Assembly: GCF_021130785.1 (NCBI RefSeq)
Contig: NC_060209.1
Location: 22,506,001 to 22,570,000 of the forward strand
Reading direction: 5' to 3'
DNA length: 64,000 nt
DNA from: Homalodisca vitripennis
Lineage: Eukaryota; Arthropoda; Insecta; Hemiptera; Cicadellidae
Below the pieces are notes generated by a model, which was not told where the DNA came from, did no database searches, and worked only from the letters and a program-made list of their open reading frames with translations. Both the position numbers and the translations under genes were made by a program. This document shows positions 23,591-35,303 of the stretch, one piece after another. Within the stretch, counting starts at the first letter, position 1; each line of letters opens with the position of its first letter.

Positions 23591-24334
23591 ATACCGAAAA
23601 CCCATTATGTAAAATTTGTGGGAACACTGAAACAACTGTAACTGTGAGAAGAGCAATAATATGGTCGTCTCCAGTTTTCCTAATTTTAGTTATAATTTGT
23701 TTGACCACTTGACTGTAAATATTAAATTCATATTTTAATTTAAAACATATGATTGTTATTGAGGACTATAGATACTTTTATATCGATTGATAGTCTAAGA
23801 TTTGAGATGCGAATATTAGGTATCGAAAGTTACATTCTTCAATATAAAAAAATCGGGTCTGCTTATAGTACCCTGCATTTTATTAACATTTAGTACTATT
23901 TAAAAGATTTTTCTATTTGTTCCAAGAGTATATAAAGTAAAAGTAAAACAAAAAAAGTAAAAGTATGTAGTATATATATATTACATGTTGAACTGTAACT
24001 AGTGTAAATAGTATAATGATGAATACCCAGTGTCATTGACTAAAATTAGTGTAAAGTCTATTATTTGATTATTTCCTTTAAAGCAATTATATTGGTTTAG
24101 TTAACCTATCTGTTATAACTGTTATTAATTTTATACTACTTCATTATACAAAATATTATGGTAATACTCCAAAAAGTTAAGAAATTAAGGTTCTAACTCT
24201 GTAGGCCCATGGACCATCCGGATGACTCCGTGCTTAGTTGATTGTACCAAGCACATTTCATTGCCACCTTGATTCTGAATAAACTGTTCACGAAAAATGT
24301 TATAAAACTTATTTTCATAAAATATAGTTTATTA
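23591..24334. other. Non-coding stretch
   Basis: AT-rich; nothing recognised. Confidence 0.4.
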
Positions 24335-25175
24335 TTGGCACATAGGTTTTAATAGGTAAGAGGAAATTACAAACAAATTATTATGTTGTTTTCTTTAATA
24401 TTAACAAAATGGCATCTGTTAAAAATTTGTACAGTCAAATAAAAAAGAAAACCCAGTATAGTTATAAAACATTTACTAGACACCAACTATTTGGAGAATT
24501 TTATTGCAATTTCAATGGTACTAACTTCAACAGAATCCGTCAAAGCATAAGTGAGCACGGTCACTTAAAAGATACGCTTGCACAAGCCAGAAGCAGCAAA
24601 CCTTTTGTCTTCTGATAGACATCAGCTGTATTACATCAGTTAAACAAAATTTAAAAGGTACCAACTATTTGGAGAATTTTATTGCTATTTCAATGGTACT
24701 AACTTCAACAGAATCCGTCAAAGCATAAGTGAGCACGGTCACTTAAAAGATACGCTTGAACAAGCCAGAAGCAGCAAACCTTTTGTCTTCTGATAGACAT
24801 CAGCTGTATTACATCAGTTAAACAAAATTTAAAAGGTACCAATTATTTGGACAATTTTATTTAAACTCCAACGGTACTTATCTCAACAAAATACCGTCAA
24901 TGCATAAGCGGGTCCAACCACTTTAAAGATAATCTTGTATAAGCCAGGAGCAACAAACAACAGACCAACTCTCAACTGTGACTTGTTTAGTTATCGTACC
25001 TTGGCTTGTGCTATCGTACCTTTAAAGTGGTCGTGCTTGTGTATGCCTTGGTAGTTTCCGTTGAAACTAGTACCACTGACTTTAAACATTTTCAACAGAC
25101 GCCATTTTTTGAATATTAAAAAAAACAACAATTATTTTTTTATTTTCCTCTTACCTATTCAAACCTATATGCCAA
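24335..25175. mobile_element. Foldback-type element with ~90-bp inverted ends
   Basis: The left arm from 24335 (TTGGCACATAGGTTTTAATA) is matched by the inverted right arm ending at 25175 over about 90 bases, including GGTAAGAGGAAA and an ATGGCRTCTGTT box. Between the arms, a unit is repeated in tandem about 2.8 times, with a partial inverted copy near 25003-25060. A plus-strand frame, 24409-24615, starts in the left arm but resembles nothing known. Class not determined; no clear TSD. Confidence 0.7.
24481..24960. repeat. 178-bp tandem repeat inside the foldback element
   Basis: Units begin CCAACTATTTGGA at about 24482 and 24660, with a diverged third at about 24838. The first two are nearly identical and the third is partial. 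Confidence 0.88.
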
Positions 25176-25351
25176 ATTTAGCTTTACTAGTTTTAGAGAT
25201 AATAATTTGTTAGTAAAAAAATACAAAATGGCGGCTAGCAGTTAAACAAAGTGGAAATTGGAAAAGTTACTCTTTATTTTTAGCTTAGAATCACACACAG
25301 AATTTGAAATTACATAGCCAGCCCAACCATCTTGTTACATCCTGTATATCC
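25176..25351. other. Short spacer
   Basis: Nothing recognised. Confidence 0.4.
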
Positions 25352-25545
25352 ATATCTTTTATATAAGTGGTATAGAAGCATAACACACTCTCTCTCGTCT
25401 TTTTCAAACTTTCGGAAAAACATTAAAAAAATGTTTAGGGTGTTTTTTCTTAGCTTTGTTAGAGACGTGGACACTCCCATCTGATTTCCTCCTCTAAGGC
25501 AGCCTACTCATGTTACACGGTTTCATGCAATAAATTTCATTGTGG
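25352..25545 (+). repeat. Dispersed repeat, copy 1 (inverted relative to copy 2)
   Basis: A stretch including TTTTATATAAGTGGTATAGA, TTAGCTTTGTTAGAGACGTG and CACGGTTTCATGC reappears as its reverse complement at 30870-31013 plus 31756-31806. The element type is unknown; no coding capacity. Confidence 0.8.
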
Positions 25546-26740
25546 GTAATGAGGTTTCAGTAAGGCATTTACAGTATCAGCTGGTATTGATAACATTTTT
25601 CAGAACCCTACACCTGCAGAGTTTGGCAACACCAAGCAAGTGATACCGATACCGTAAAGGCTCAATGTGAATGGTGCAGTCTCGGAACCATTTCCATTTT
25701 TCAGTCAGACTTGCCTCATAAAATTTTAAAGTGCTGCCTAATTAGCGTGGAAAAACTTTTAGAGGAGTTTATTAACCTTTACTACCATTTACATCTATAT
25801 TTGTGGAACATGAAAAGCTAAGATTATGCGGGCATATAAGGAATGATGAATATGGAAAGCTTTTGGTTTTATGTAAAGAAAAGTACGACAGTGCAACAAA
25901 AGCTTTTTTTATAAAAAATTCAATGATTATAGTGCAGTTCACACCTAACCTAAAAACGTATTACATTCTCAGAGAAGAACCTGTAGTTCTGTAGGTGACA
26001 TACAAGTATGTACATTCCTTAATTTTTGGCACTAAGTTTTGCTATGTATTATCACTAATTCAGAAACGCCCAAATATGGAACACTATGGAAATATAGAAA
26101 CCGCGGTTACAAAGATGTTACAATCAAGACTATGCAAGAAAGGTTATTTCAGGGATTGATTTAAGTATTTTCTACTACGACGTATCAGCAAAAATATAGG
26201 TCTAAGATTTTTATGTTTTATGTTACTATGAGAGCTAAAATGTTCTAATCGGCTTGTTTAGTGCATTGTGCTGAATATCTAACGCCTAAAATTAAAAAAA
26301 TTATTATTATCTAGAAGTTATTCTTGTGATATGGCAAAGCCAAGCATGGCTTATAGTTCTTTGCTCTATCCCATCCGTTACTGTTAAATTCATTCAAATT
26401 ATTTTCTGTCAAAAAACCATTAGTCAATTTAACAAGCAAGCTTTCAAGATGTGTGACCCTAGTTTGATAAATAACTATTGAAAAAGTACATTTTTCATAA
26501 CATATATATTTTTAAAAATAATTTGCACAATTCAAAAACAAAAATGAACCCTCCGCCACCCCTCAGTCTTGTGTCACATCCAAGATTGAGACAACTCGTA
26601 GACTGTTAATTTTGAAGCAGTTGGCCAAATGGGATACACCAAATCATGTTAAGTTTGAATAAAGAGGGTTTCACATCTGGAATTCTCCTCCCACCTTGAA
26701 GTTGGTAACTGGACACGAAGTGCAATATTTTCGAATGACA
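25546..26740. other. Non-coding stretch
   Basis: No supported coding region or repeat. A 63-codon frame (25803-25994) has no recognisable similarity. Confidence 0.35.
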
Positions 26741-26756
26741 GGATCTCACAAATGTT

Positions 26757-27836
26757 TTTCACTTCCTATGAATTCATGAGTGACCATGGATTTAGTGAAT
26801 CTCACGACAAATTTCTCCACTTCTCGCTGTTCTTGACTGGACGCGAAGTGAGTGACCGTGGATTTGGTTAATCTCACGACAAATTTCTCCACTTCTCGCT
26901 GTTCTTGACTGGACGCGAAGTGAGTGACCGTGGATTTGGTTAATCTCACGACAAATTTCTCCACTTCTTGCTGTTCTTGACTGGACGCGAAGTGAGTGAC
27001 CATGGATTTGGTTAATCTCACGACAAATTTCTCCACTTCTCGCTGTTCATGACTGGACGCTGTGAGGTGAGTGACCGTGGATTTGGTTAATCTCACGACA
27101 AATTTCTCCACTTCTCGCTGTTCATGACTGGACGCGAAGTGAGTGACCGTGGATTTGGTTAATCTCACGACAAATTTCTCCACTTCTCGCTGTTCTTGAC
27201 TGGACGCGAAGTGAGTGACCGTGGATTTGGTTAATCTCACGACAAATTTCTCCACTTCTCGCTGTTCATGACTGGACGCGAAGTGAGTGACCGTGAATTT
27301 AGTGAATCTCACGACAAATTTCTCCACTTCTCGCTGTTCTTGACTGGACGCGAAGTGAGTGACCGTGGATTTAGTTAATCTCACGACAAATTTCTCCACT
27401 TCTCGCTGTTCATGACTGGACGCGAAGTGAGTGACCGTGGATTTAGTGAATCTCACGACAAATTTCTCCACTTCTCGCTGTTCTTGACTGGACGCGAAGT
27501 GAGTGACCGTGGATTTGGTTAATCTCACGACAAATTTCTCCACTTCTCGCTGTTCATGACTGGACGCGAAGTGAGTGACCGTGAATTTAGTGAATCTCAC
27601 GACAAATTTCTCCACTTCTCGCTGTTCTTGACTGGACGCGAAGTGAGTGACCGTGGATTTAGTGAATCTCACGACAAATTTCTCCACTTCTCGCTGTTCT
27701 TGACTGGACGCGAAGTGAGTGACCGTGGATTTAGTGAATCTCACGACAAATTTCTCCACTTCTCGCTGTTCTTGACTGGACGCGAAGTGAGTGACCGTGG
27801 ATTTGGTTAATCTCACGACAAATTTCTCCACTTCTT
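26757..27836 (-). repeat. 72-bp minisatellite, 15 units, open as a 24-residue repeat
   Basis: About 15 tandem units of 72 bases. On the minus strand the whole array is one open frame (26746-27840, 364 codons) because the unit is a multiple of three. The repeat reads REVEKFVVRxTKSTVTHFAS plus SQEQ or SHEQ. One unit carries a 3-base insertion that preserves the frame. Variants alternate between L and F, and between Q and H. The plus strand is also partly open. There is no promoter, splice or homology support, so I treat it as a repeat and not a gene. Confidence 0.9.
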
Positions 27837-27840
27837 GCAA

Positions 27841-29205
27841 TTGGTATTATTGAAGCCCTGCTGGTTTGTCTAATTTCAGCTTAAAGGGGCTAGAAAATAA
27901 AGTGGTGTTTTAATCTTCAACTTTGAATTTAGAATGAATTTTTAAATAAGTATTACTATGGTAACAAAATTATTTAATTGTTTGAAATATTAGTTTGGAA
28001 CTTAATTCTCTGACTAATTCTTTAATTAACTCATACTAGCAATACAACCAATTTATAACCTTCTGCAAGTTTTTAGATAAAAACAACATTTGTCTAGTAA
28101 GAAATATAAATTATGACATAAAATTTCATTCATACATACTGTATTCCTTATGTCCTAAGATATTAACTGCAGTAAATTGAAAATATCAAAGTGAACTAGT
28201 ATAAAACAGTGATATAAGAATGAAAGATCAAATATTTTGTCTTTGTTGTTACACAACTGTATATCAGTACGGTATGCTACAGGGAGTGTTCGCTTGTATT
28301 CTGAACAAAGACTATAGTCGGTGAAATATGGAAAGATTTGAGAAGATCTCTTGGAACGTTGCAAGAAAAATCACAATAGACATAGTTGCCTAAATATTTA
28401 ATATAAACTTTCTGATATTAACAATTTTAATAATTTTTAAACCACGTTTTATTATGATATAGGCATAGTTATGCCGGGAAAAGCACTTAGTTTATTATTA
28501 CCCGAGTAATAACAATGACAATTATTAACATATAAGAAATAACTATAAAATAACAATCTATCCCCGTGTAGATGTTTAAAAGGTCAGGAAGGTACGGCTT
28601 TCAAGCCTGTGCATTATTAATTCCAAGTACTGAATGATGTTGTTGGTTTTACAGCATCAACAAGAGTATTAAATGTGATTTCGACGCATTCCAATCGAAC
28701 ATTGTTCCTGCTTTAGTTGTCTGTAGGGATATATCCTTGTCAAGTAACCACTTTTTGCACCATTTGCTTTGAGGTTGTTTACGAATCTTAATAACCACAC
28801 CTACAGAGAGAATTTTTGTTAAGATTCTTGAACGGAAATTTATCTAAGGTTTCATCGAGGTCCTTTTAAGAACTTTAAAATTACGAAAACTTGACTGTTG
28901 ACAAGAACTGCTTTGATTTAAGTTTAGCCGTGTCTTGTTTATAAAATAGTTATCGAAATAATGTGTCCTCAGTAAGGTTTTCTGGATTGTATAGGAAGAG
29001 TGCAGTAGTTTGAGTGCAGTAGTTTATCTTTTGTCTTGTAGATGGAACTAAGCTTAGCAGGAAAACTGGAGTCCATAGAAAGCTGTTTTGATTTGGCTGC
29101 CTAGGGAAATGCTAAAACCATTTTCTTTACTCCTTCTGAACTTGTTTCTTTTGAAGGGTGTTTTTCTTGACACAGTACAGTGGATAGCATTCTTGTGGCC
29201 TTCCT
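27841..29205. other. Non-coding stretch
   Basis: AT-rich; no family recognised on either strand. Confidence 0.35.
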
Positions 29206-29209
29206 CTGT

Positions 29210-29288
29210 TTAACTTAATTACATTTAAAACACGACCAATGCTTAAATTTAAGTATTGGGTTGTGTGTTTTTAATGTAATTAAGTTAA
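29210..29288. repeat. Near-perfect ~79-bp palindrome
   Basis: The arms TTAACTTAATTACATTTAAA... (29210-29247) and its inverted partner (29248-29288) meet with almost no loop. It is bounded by TTAA. It could be a minimal hairpin MITE or a foldback remnant. Confidence 0.85.
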
Positions 29289-30670
29289 TAGTAGCAAATA
29301 TGAGCTCCATCTTCAACATTCCTCAGATTAGTTTTTTAAGTGAGGTCTTAAAGCTTTAAATCAATTTCAAGTTAGAGATCTGTGATTCAGTGGTCCATGT
29401 TTGTGTTTCTGACAATAAATTATGGCAGCTTACTCAAAGTCAACTGTCTCCGTAGTATTATTATATTATAGTATAGTACTTGAGTAACTGTCTCAACGTA
29501 TTATTCTCCGTATATTCATTATTGTTTTTATTCATAACATCTTGCAATTCTTAAGTTTCCTTTTGAAGTATAAAACTTTTGTCTCTTTTTGTCTCCATCT
29601 TGTTCTTTACAGATCTGTGCTCACACAGATGACACACATTTACACGAAGTTCCTTTTCTTTACTAGTTGTTCCATGTCATGTGAGGTATCCATTAGAATA
29701 GCATTTCTTCTGAATAAAATTTCCATTTATATCTCAAGTTCTTCAATCTTCGCTTGATAGTTGAACTCATTAAAATTGTTCTTTTCACTAAATTTGTTGT
29801 GCTAAGACCGAGTTCCTTAATGTCAAATCAAGTAGATTTTTCATATTTACAATTTTCAGCCACTAAAACACTCCCTATTTCCCCAGCCAGTGTTAAGTAT
29901 GTTTCCAAATTGTCAGTGTTTTGGAAGTGTTGTATCTTGTCATGGATTTCTTCTAGTGTCTGTGATTGTACTGTGTTTACTTCCCTCTGACAATTAGGGT
30001 TAATTGTAAGACAGGGCCTTATGGCCCTAAATTCGCCCTTTTGAATATATGATACAAATAAAATCATTTGAATTTGAATTTGACTGAAGGTCAGTTTCAG
30101 TAGCGACTGGTAAGATGGCAGTTCTTGCAAGTCCAGGTACACAACCACTGTAATACCGAAGCTTGCAAGAGCCAATGAAGAAAATTGTGGAATATTTCAC
30201 TCCAACTCTACAGCTTCCATATACCCATGACTTTGGTATTTTTACATTTATATTTGACATTCAGGGTTTTTGTGGTTCCGTAGGTCTGGAAATAGTATTA
30301 GTAAATTTATTTATTAAAATAGATTGCAGTTTTTTGAAGTTTCTTAACCCTATGACTGATAATCAGAAACTCCCAGAATGATACGTTGGCTTTTGTCTTT
30401 GCACAGCATACATTTCAGATATATTTTTTTTAATATGTGCTTAATGCTAAGTAATAGGTTTTATTTATACATTTTTTTACAAACCAGAGAAATATGTAAA
30501 ATCATAAAAATATACACTTACCTAGGGTATTGTTTTTTTTATATACATAAATTCAAAAATGTGTATTGTAAATATTTGTTTTCTAAGTTTCATTCCATGT
30601 AACAAGTCATGTCATGGCTTGAGATAGTAAGATACTGTAAATGTACAACAAAAGGATTGTAAAAAAGGAT
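29289..30670. other. Stretch with weak coding-like minus-strand text
   Basis: On the minus strand 29828-30000 reads TLEEIHDKIQHFQNTDNLET, then TLAGEIGSVLVAE. A shifted frame continues with IEELEIQMEILFRRNAILM (about 29690-29760). It looks like broken coiled-coil coding sequence, perhaps from a transposon, but I cannot name it. Confidence 0.3.
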
Positions 30671-30868
30671 TACAACATTATATACATTATATATATATAT
30701 ATATATAATGTTTTAATCCTTTTATATATATATATATATATATATTATTTTTAGTAAATTACTGTACTAATAAATTGTTTTTAAAAAATTGGCACTATAT
30801 TTCAATGTATGTACACACGCACGCACGCACGCACACACACGCACGCACGCAACAACGCACACACAACA
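30671..30868. repeat. AT hairpin and CACG/CA microsatellite
   Basis: AAAAGGATTACAACATT and AATGTTTTAATCCTTTT flank a (TA)n core (30660-30722), followed by another (TA)n (30724-30745). A (CGCA)n/(CA)n run lies at 30811-30862. Confidence 0.85.
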
Positions 30869-30869
30869 A

Positions 30870-31806
30870 AATTTGTAGCATGAAACCGTGTAACGTGAGT
30901 AGGCTGCTTAGAGTAGAGAACAGTTCCAAATCAGATGTTGAGATTGTCCACGTCTCTAACAAAGCTAATAAAAACATCATAAACATTTTTTTCTGTGTTT
31001 CTGCAAGTTTTAACCGCTTCCCGGTCTACTTTATTTGCCCAAGTTGGTCATATTTAGGTCCACTTTTTTTACCATCGGAAATAGTAGTTTTTTACAAGCG
31101 AAAACTATTTATATTGATTAAAAATTGTTTTCATGCATATTTCATGTCTTGTTTAAATTTTAAAAACTATATACAAGATTAACCCGAGTATACTCGGATG
31201 TATGTATATGTATATATATTATAAATACAATGAATGTTTTGCACACGCTAACATACTCAAATTTTATTATAAATGGTATCTCAAATATTATGTTGATATA
31301 TTCACGATATATCTAATGAACTATACAAAAGGAATATAATGAAATTCTGGTAGAGAATAAATGAATGTGTTAAACATAAAAATATAAAAAAATAAAAACT
31401 CCCATCTGATTGTTCAAAATAACTAACAAGCTCTTCATCGCTCATGGTCTAATACACCTCTCAAATTTACTTGAAAATAAACACAGGAAATATTGTGAAA
31501 CACAGCTAAAATGGCAGCGCAATGAATGAGGAAGGACGACGCTAGCGCGATCTACCGATTCCTCTACAAACTATTACAGCGCACGTAAAGTGCTGCTGCA
31601 GGTGGGGAACTCGTAAAATAACTACTGAGCAAGTTAATACGGGCCAGTCCAAATTAGAACGGACATTTATTTGTTGCACGAGTTTACTCGGGTTAGTCCG
31701 TTTACGAACATTTGTAAAAAGCGGGTTAGCTCGGGATAATCCGGGAAGCGGTTAAAAAGAGGAAATAGTGTGAGTTATGCTTCTAAACCACTTATATAAA
31801 AGATGT
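30870..31806 (-). repeat. Dispersed repeat, copy 2, split by a MITE
   Basis: The reverse complement of the repeat at 25352-25545 occurs in two parts, 30870-31013 and 31756-31806, separated by a TTAA-flanked insertion. Removing the insertion restores one continuous copy, which dates the MITE as younger than the repeat. Confidence 0.8.
31014..31751. mobile_element. piggyBac-like MITE
   Basis: The ends are CCGCTTCCCGG (31014-31024) and its inverse CCGGGAAGCGG (31741-31751), flanked by TTAA on both sides (31010-31013 and 31752-31755). TTAA target duplication is the hallmark of piggyBac elements (also of Kolobok). The 738-bp interior has no transposase, but contains further Cs and Gs in CCCGAGTATACTCGG and CGGGTTAGTCCG motifs. 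Confidence 0.8.
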
Positions 31807-32774
31807 CCTCCTACATGTATAAAAAAGTACAGTAGTACTCCTTCTTTTGGCAGTACACATTCATATTAGTGTTTGGTGAATTCTTTGGGCAAGAGGAATA
31901 TCAGATAATGATAAATTGTTGTCATTGTCATTATCAATTTGTTCACAAACATTCCACCAGTTTATAATTATCCAGACTACCTGACAACAAATCTGACAAA
32001 TAAATATCATCATACACTTCATCTTTTGATATGTCACTTTCATCATCAGAACTATAACATTTTCATCATCCAATAGTTCATGTATATCATTTGAACAAAG
32101 AGAATCATCCTTTTCACACCATAACAATAAATTATAAATAAATAGCCTACATAATAACCTTGCAACAGTAGCAACACAGATCGGCAAGGACGTGCAGCGC
32201 GTCACCAGCTGCATAGTCCGTCAGCTGTATGCCATACGGCATTTGGATTGATATCAGCTGACGAGTAATATTACGAATATAAACTATATAAAATGAATTG
32301 ATATTTATTAGTAATGGGTTCAACTGGCACAAGTTATGTCTATATAACTTATACAGTTTTCGCGTAATAATAGTGGAAAGTTGACTAACGCCTGTGCCGT
32401 CTTTATCAATTCACAACGGTATTGATGAACATCTGTGCCGTCGGTCATCAGTTGGAGAGTTAAGTCTAAAAATATTGATGTCTGTTGGTTAATTTAGTTT
32501 AAGTTTTTTTTAGTAAATGTTTGGCTGTTTCCTTCAGTATATTGATTGGCGAAAGACATGGTTTGAGTCACTTAATGAAAAAGAAAAATAGAATTTGTCA
32601 CTCGTATAATGTATGACTAGACTTGTTAACTAGAAACAATTAATGTGTCAAATGTATCTGCAGTAAAGCAGCTGGCTGTCAATGCTGACAATGCTGATAT
32701 AGTGTCAAGGTCAGTGTCATAGTAGACTTGTAGCTGTGTTCTAACACTATAATGTGGAAGCTTGTTATCTTTTA
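31807..32774. other. Unassigned; acidic coding-like text on the minus strand
   Basis: Minus-strand frames around 31861-32214 contain DDESDISKDEVYDD and DNDNDNNLSLSDIPLAQRI in different frames. Acidic runs like these occur at the N-terminus of piggyBac transposases, but no catalytic part is seen, so this stays a suggestion. Confidence 0.3.
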
Positions 32775-33713
32775 CAGGGTTTGTCCGGAAAGTAATAGGA
32801 CTGAGTCAATTAAAAAAAATGTATTGAGAAAATCGTTACAATTCTTTAAAAACTTTCAAGATAGGCTCCTTCTGCGTCGATGCAGCGCTGCCAGCGCGAT
32901 TTCCAAGCATTGAAGGCGTCACAGAAGCCATTCTCCGGAATAGCCTTGAGAGCCGCGGTACAAGCTGCTTATATCTCCTCTGTCGTCTCAAAATGCTTGC
33001 CTTTTTAGGCGAGAAAACAAAAAAAGTCTGGGCGGGGCCACATCTGGGCTGTAGGGCAGCTGTGGAAGAGTTGGGATGCCGGCCTTGGTCAGGTAGCTAT
33101 TCACAAGAAAGACAGTGTGAGCCGCAATTTCTGGTCGCCAGTGAGCACTTTTGGGACCATCTTCGCACACACTTTGCGCATGTTCAAATGCTCCGTCACA
33201 ATTTCATGAACGACAGATTTCGGTAAATGTAACATCTGGGCAATTAAATGAATACTTAGTCGACAGTCTGAGTTCAAAACTTTGCGCACACGAGTCACAT
33301 TGTCGGTGTTTGTCGAAGTCGAAGGTCTTCCAGCAAGGTCTTCATCAGCGACCTCTTCCCGGCCCTCCAAAAAGGCCTGGTGCCACCGAAACACACCACT
33401 TCTTGCTAAAGCAACATCTGGGTAAGCCTGCTTGATTATATCAAATGTCTCTGCCGCAGAGTTACCGAGTTTCACACTGAATCTAATCGTGTACCTCTTC
33501 TCTAACGAACGCTGCATTTTCAGCTTGCACCACTCACAAAAACACGTCACTTGAAAATGCCTGTTCTGACTCTTCAGGTGCTCGGAGACAACTGACCAGC
33601 CGCTTGTTCGTTAGCTAGGAACACCCTCTACCGAATTCAGTCGTTGCGCGCACGCTCCGAAGTACAGTCTCGGCAAAAGAAAATCAGTCCTATTACTTTC
33701 CGGACAAACCCTG
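32775..33713 (-). mobile_element. mariner element A, internally deleted
   Basis: TIRs: CAGGGTTTGTCCGGAAAGTA at 32775 and its inverse ending at 33713, with TA on both sides (32773-32774, 33714-33715). Length is 939 bp against about 1.3 kb for a full mariner. The transposase is on the minus strand. Confidence 0.92.
32846..33517 (-). pseudogene. mariner transposase A, deleted
   Basis: The N-terminal helix-turn-helix half is intact: MQRSLEKRYTIRF, then WHQAFLEGREEVADEDLAGR and LTGDQKLR (33101-33517). The central part with the first two catalytic aspartates is deleted. The C-terminal part resumes with PYSPDVAPPRLFLF, where the third aspartate of the DD34D triad is replaced (PR in place of SD). 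It ends near 32846 with RCIDAEGAYLESF. It cannot be catalytic, but could in principle still make a DNA-binding fragment. Confidence 0.88.
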
Positions 33714-33715
33714 TA

Positions 33716-34779
33716 TATTGTGATTTGACAGTGATGTCAGTGAATTACGTCACATAGATTGAATCATGGCTTCGTTTTTTCCTTGAATTGTACGATTCTC
33801 ATTTTGTCAGATTTTATTTGGTCTAAGGTAATAATAAAGTTGCCGCTCGGCTAAGTAGTAGGTTTGTAAATAAGTAATAATATTTAGTTGAATTATTACC
33901 ACCTAAAACACGCTTTTCCTAAGAGTCCACTTTTTTTAGAGAAAGAGAATACTGTAATGTGAAGTAGCTAAAGTAAACATTTAACCATTATTATTTAGGC
34001 GCATAATCACAAACTGTTGGTCTTCATATAATTTAACAAACTATCCTGTTTAGACCAACAATAAATCAATTAACAGTGCTGTGATTGTGTTAGTCAGAAA
34101 GGAACCAGCTAAAGAGTTATCACTATATAAAGATGCTCACTCATGATACTCACGTTTCGAACAGCACTAACAGTCATGACTCATGGTCATTCCACAATTA
34201 TTAATTATTGACCATCCCATGCCCATGTTTGTATACATTCACAGGTTATGCAGAATAGCAGGCCAGTTCTTGCTTGCTCAAGTCCACTTAAGTTCCTCAA
34301 CGTGGTAGTTGAAGGTTCCTGAAATTAAACGAAAATTAAAAATTTGTTTATTTATTTAAGCCAGGGTTAAGGCTGTTTTAGCCCTCACTACTACTCAACC
34401 TAAAAAAATAGCAGATAAAATACACCTGTATGATAAACCTATAGCCTATAGATAATGTATAATTTTGTCAACAAAATCTGTAGATAATTATGGTGTATAC
34501 GATTCTTTACATTTTAAATAAACATCTTTTTCCTCCGGCTAAACATCAAAATCAGAATTAAGAATATCTTAAACACAATTCATGCAATGGACAAAGTGGA
34601 TATTATATTGCATTGAAATAATAACAACAATAAAACAAAAATCAAGAATCTAAACATAAAATAGTGAACAATGCCCACAAATCTATAACAATAACAACAA
34701 AAACCTATAACTAATTTAACAATTAAAGATGTGCATCATTAAAACAACAAAATAATATAAGTATAAATTTATTATGAAT
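33716..34779. other. Non-coding stretch
   Basis: AT-rich, nothing recognised. A small hairpin GGGTTAAGGCTGTTTTAGCCC is near 34365-34385. Confidence 0.35.
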
Positions 34780-34990
34780 AAAGTAAAGATACAGAACAAG
34801 CTTTCTCAGGCAACTTATTAAATAGCTTAATATTCATGAATATGTAGCAGATTTTACATTTTTCTAATTGCACTGATAGAGCGTACAGAGTGAAAACATT
34901 TTAACCAGATATGTTTTGAAAAGATTTTTGTTTTCAAAAGTAGTGTTCCTTGACAAAGGATGATAATTTAATAAAAATTAAAACCTAAGA
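34780..34990 (-). pseudogene. Possible non-LTR retrotransposon C-terminal scrap
   Basis: Minus-strand text MNIKLFNKLPEKAC, near 34800-34850, resembles the KLYNxLP motif near the end of non-LTR RT proteins. No other support. Confidence 0.3.
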
Positions 34991-35077
34991 TATATTACAA
35001 AATCGATTGGTTGTTGCATATAACCTAAGATATTTTAAAACAATATTATTGTTTAAAATGTTCTATAACAGTATACT

Positions 35078-35161
35078 GTCATTTTCAAGACAAATAATGA
35101 AGGATTTCGCCTATAACATAATTTCCTAGGCGAATGCTTCATTATTTGTCGTGAAAATGAC
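35078..35161. repeat. ~34-bp inverted repeat with 15-bp loop
   Basis: The arm GTCATTTTCAAGACAAATAA... (35078-35112) pairs with 35128-35161 with about three mismatches. Strong hairpin; possible remnant of a MITE. Confidence 0.85.
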
Positions 35162-35233
35162 AAATATATATAATAAATGCTGTATATGTGTGTTAGTTTT
35201 TGTATATTTTTTTATAATTTAATAATAAATAAA

Positions 35234-35234
35234 A

Positions 35235-35262
<28 letters not shown>
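35234..35262. repeat. (TA)n microsatellite
   Basis: Alternating AT run just before the start of the large retrotransposon. Confidence 0.9.
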
Positions 35263-35266
<4 letters not shown>

Positions 35267-35303
35267 AATTTAATTTTAATAATAAAACTGTAATCTAGGC
35301 TTA

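Noticed and set aside
24481..24960. CRISPR-like array
   Set aside because: Units are contiguous 178-bp tandem repeats without spacers, and the genome is eukaryotic.
28555..29160. Minus-strand text SKWCKKWLLDKDISLQTT resembling HARBI1-type transposase
   Set aside because: Only a few residues agree, and no catalytic motif or TIR follows.
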